7,063 nucleotides of DNA from Candidatus Sivonenia alaskensis PMM_0068 (lineage in GTDB: Bacteria; Cyanobacteriota; Cyanobacteriia; Gloeobacterales; PMM-0068). Positions 6,698-7,063 of the stretch are shown piece by piece. Position 1 is the stretch's first letter. Each line of letters starts with the position of its first letter. The translations under genes and the position numbers were made by a program. The DNA lies in NCBI GenBank assembly GCA_949127685.1, contig CASBPW010000334.1, forward strand, positions 1-7,063. The letters are read 5' to 3'. The notes beneath the pieces are model-generated. The model had not been told where the DNA came from, searched no databases, and worked only from the letters and a program-made list of their open reading frames with translations.

Positions 6698-6796
6698 ATG
6701 GTACAAGCGCTCTCCAAACCACTGACATTGGCAGAGTTTCTGCAACTGCCAGAAACCAAACCTGCAAGTGAATATATTGATGGTGAATTCAACTAA
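6698..6796 (+). pseudogene. Uma2-family gene truncated after 32 codons
   Basis: The 32 residues from MVQALSKPLTLAEFLQLPE to SEYIDGEFN match the conserved start of Uma2-family proteins (PD-(D/E)XK nuclease fold, formerly DUF820), which are usually about 190 residues long and present in dozens of copies in many cyanobacterial genomes. The ASEYIDGE segment is the typical N-terminal hallmark. A TAA then ends the frame at 6794-6796, and the DNA after it, read in all three plus frames as far as I checked, does not resemble the rest of a Uma2 protein, including its catalytic acidic residues. This is therefore a decayed or deleted copy with no nuclease core, not a simple nonsense mutation. ATT-CGGA before the ATG is a poor Shine-Dalgarno. 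Confidence 0.75.
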
Positions 6797-7063
6797 GCCT
6801 GTGCTTATCAAGTTTTGTTATCTAATCATGGCATTAAGGATGACCAAGAGCTTGCGCATCCGCCACCTTTATCAGCTTGCCTTGCGCGAGTGAGATCACT
6901 GATCTTGTTTGAACAGTAGCAACGCCACTCAGACACTCCGTCAGGTGATATCAGATGATCGGATGGAAGGGGGGGTGCTTACTTTTCCCGTTAAGTCTGA
7001 AACGCAATCGGGAAAGAGAGCGTAATATATTTGTAGGCGATTGTAATTTATGATAATCAACTG
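6797..7063. other. Non-coding tail, no gene recognised
   Basis: After the Uma2 remnant I see no convincing gene on either strand. The stretch has a 7-G run at 6969-6975, a 7-bp inverted repeat TTTCCCG (6984-6990) with CGGGAAA (7009-7015) around an 18-base loop, and an AT-rich end with TATGATAAT at 7049-7057, a -10-like sequence that may belong to a gene beginning beyond the right edge; no well-spaced -35 partner is present. Confidence 0.5.

Overview
The window looks like a chromosomal stretch of a cyanobacterium or close relative. The clues are the start of a Uma2-type gene of the kind that is very abundant in cyanobacteria, a secreted CAP-domain protein, an HspR-like MerR regulator next to sbcC, and a sucrose-associated type of PfkB sugar kinase. 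No rRNA, tRNA or CRISPR is visible, so the genus cannot be named. Base composition is uneven. Single 60-base rows in the sbcC-like gene fall to about 32-42% GC, while rows in the secreted unknown gene (about 4620-4980) reach 65-67%.

Layout. (1) 1-1919, plus strand: 3' two-thirds of an SbcC/Rad50-type SMC nuclease subunit, entering from the left edge. (2) 1954-2361, plus: a small MerR/HspR-like regulator only 34 bp behind it. (3) 2358-3272, minus: a complete PfkB-family carbohydrate kinase that converges on the regulator, the two stop codons sharing one TTAA. (4) 3273-3682: a 410-bp divergent spacer with a bulged hairpin and a pair of 14-bp direct repeats 21 bp apart that look like transposase or regulator binding sites. 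(5) 3683-4339 and 4435-5283, plus: two exported proteins, a CAP/SCP-domain protein and a four-cysteine protein of unknown function. (6) 5436-6446, plus: a GH19 chitinase/lysozyme-like enzyme whose N-terminal half is two gapless 64-residue copies of a domain I do not recognise. (7) 6447-7063: a hairpin, a possible 50-residue protein, a Uma2 gene cut off after 32 codons, and a tail with no convincing gene.

How they fit. These look like independent units rather than one pathway: DNA-end repair and a stress-type regulator on the left, sugar phosphorylation in the middle, and extracellular or cell-wall functions on the right. No complete new defence or mobile system is evident. The most unusual item is the duplicated N-terminal module of the GH19 protein; next are the spaced repeats upstream of the CAP gene.
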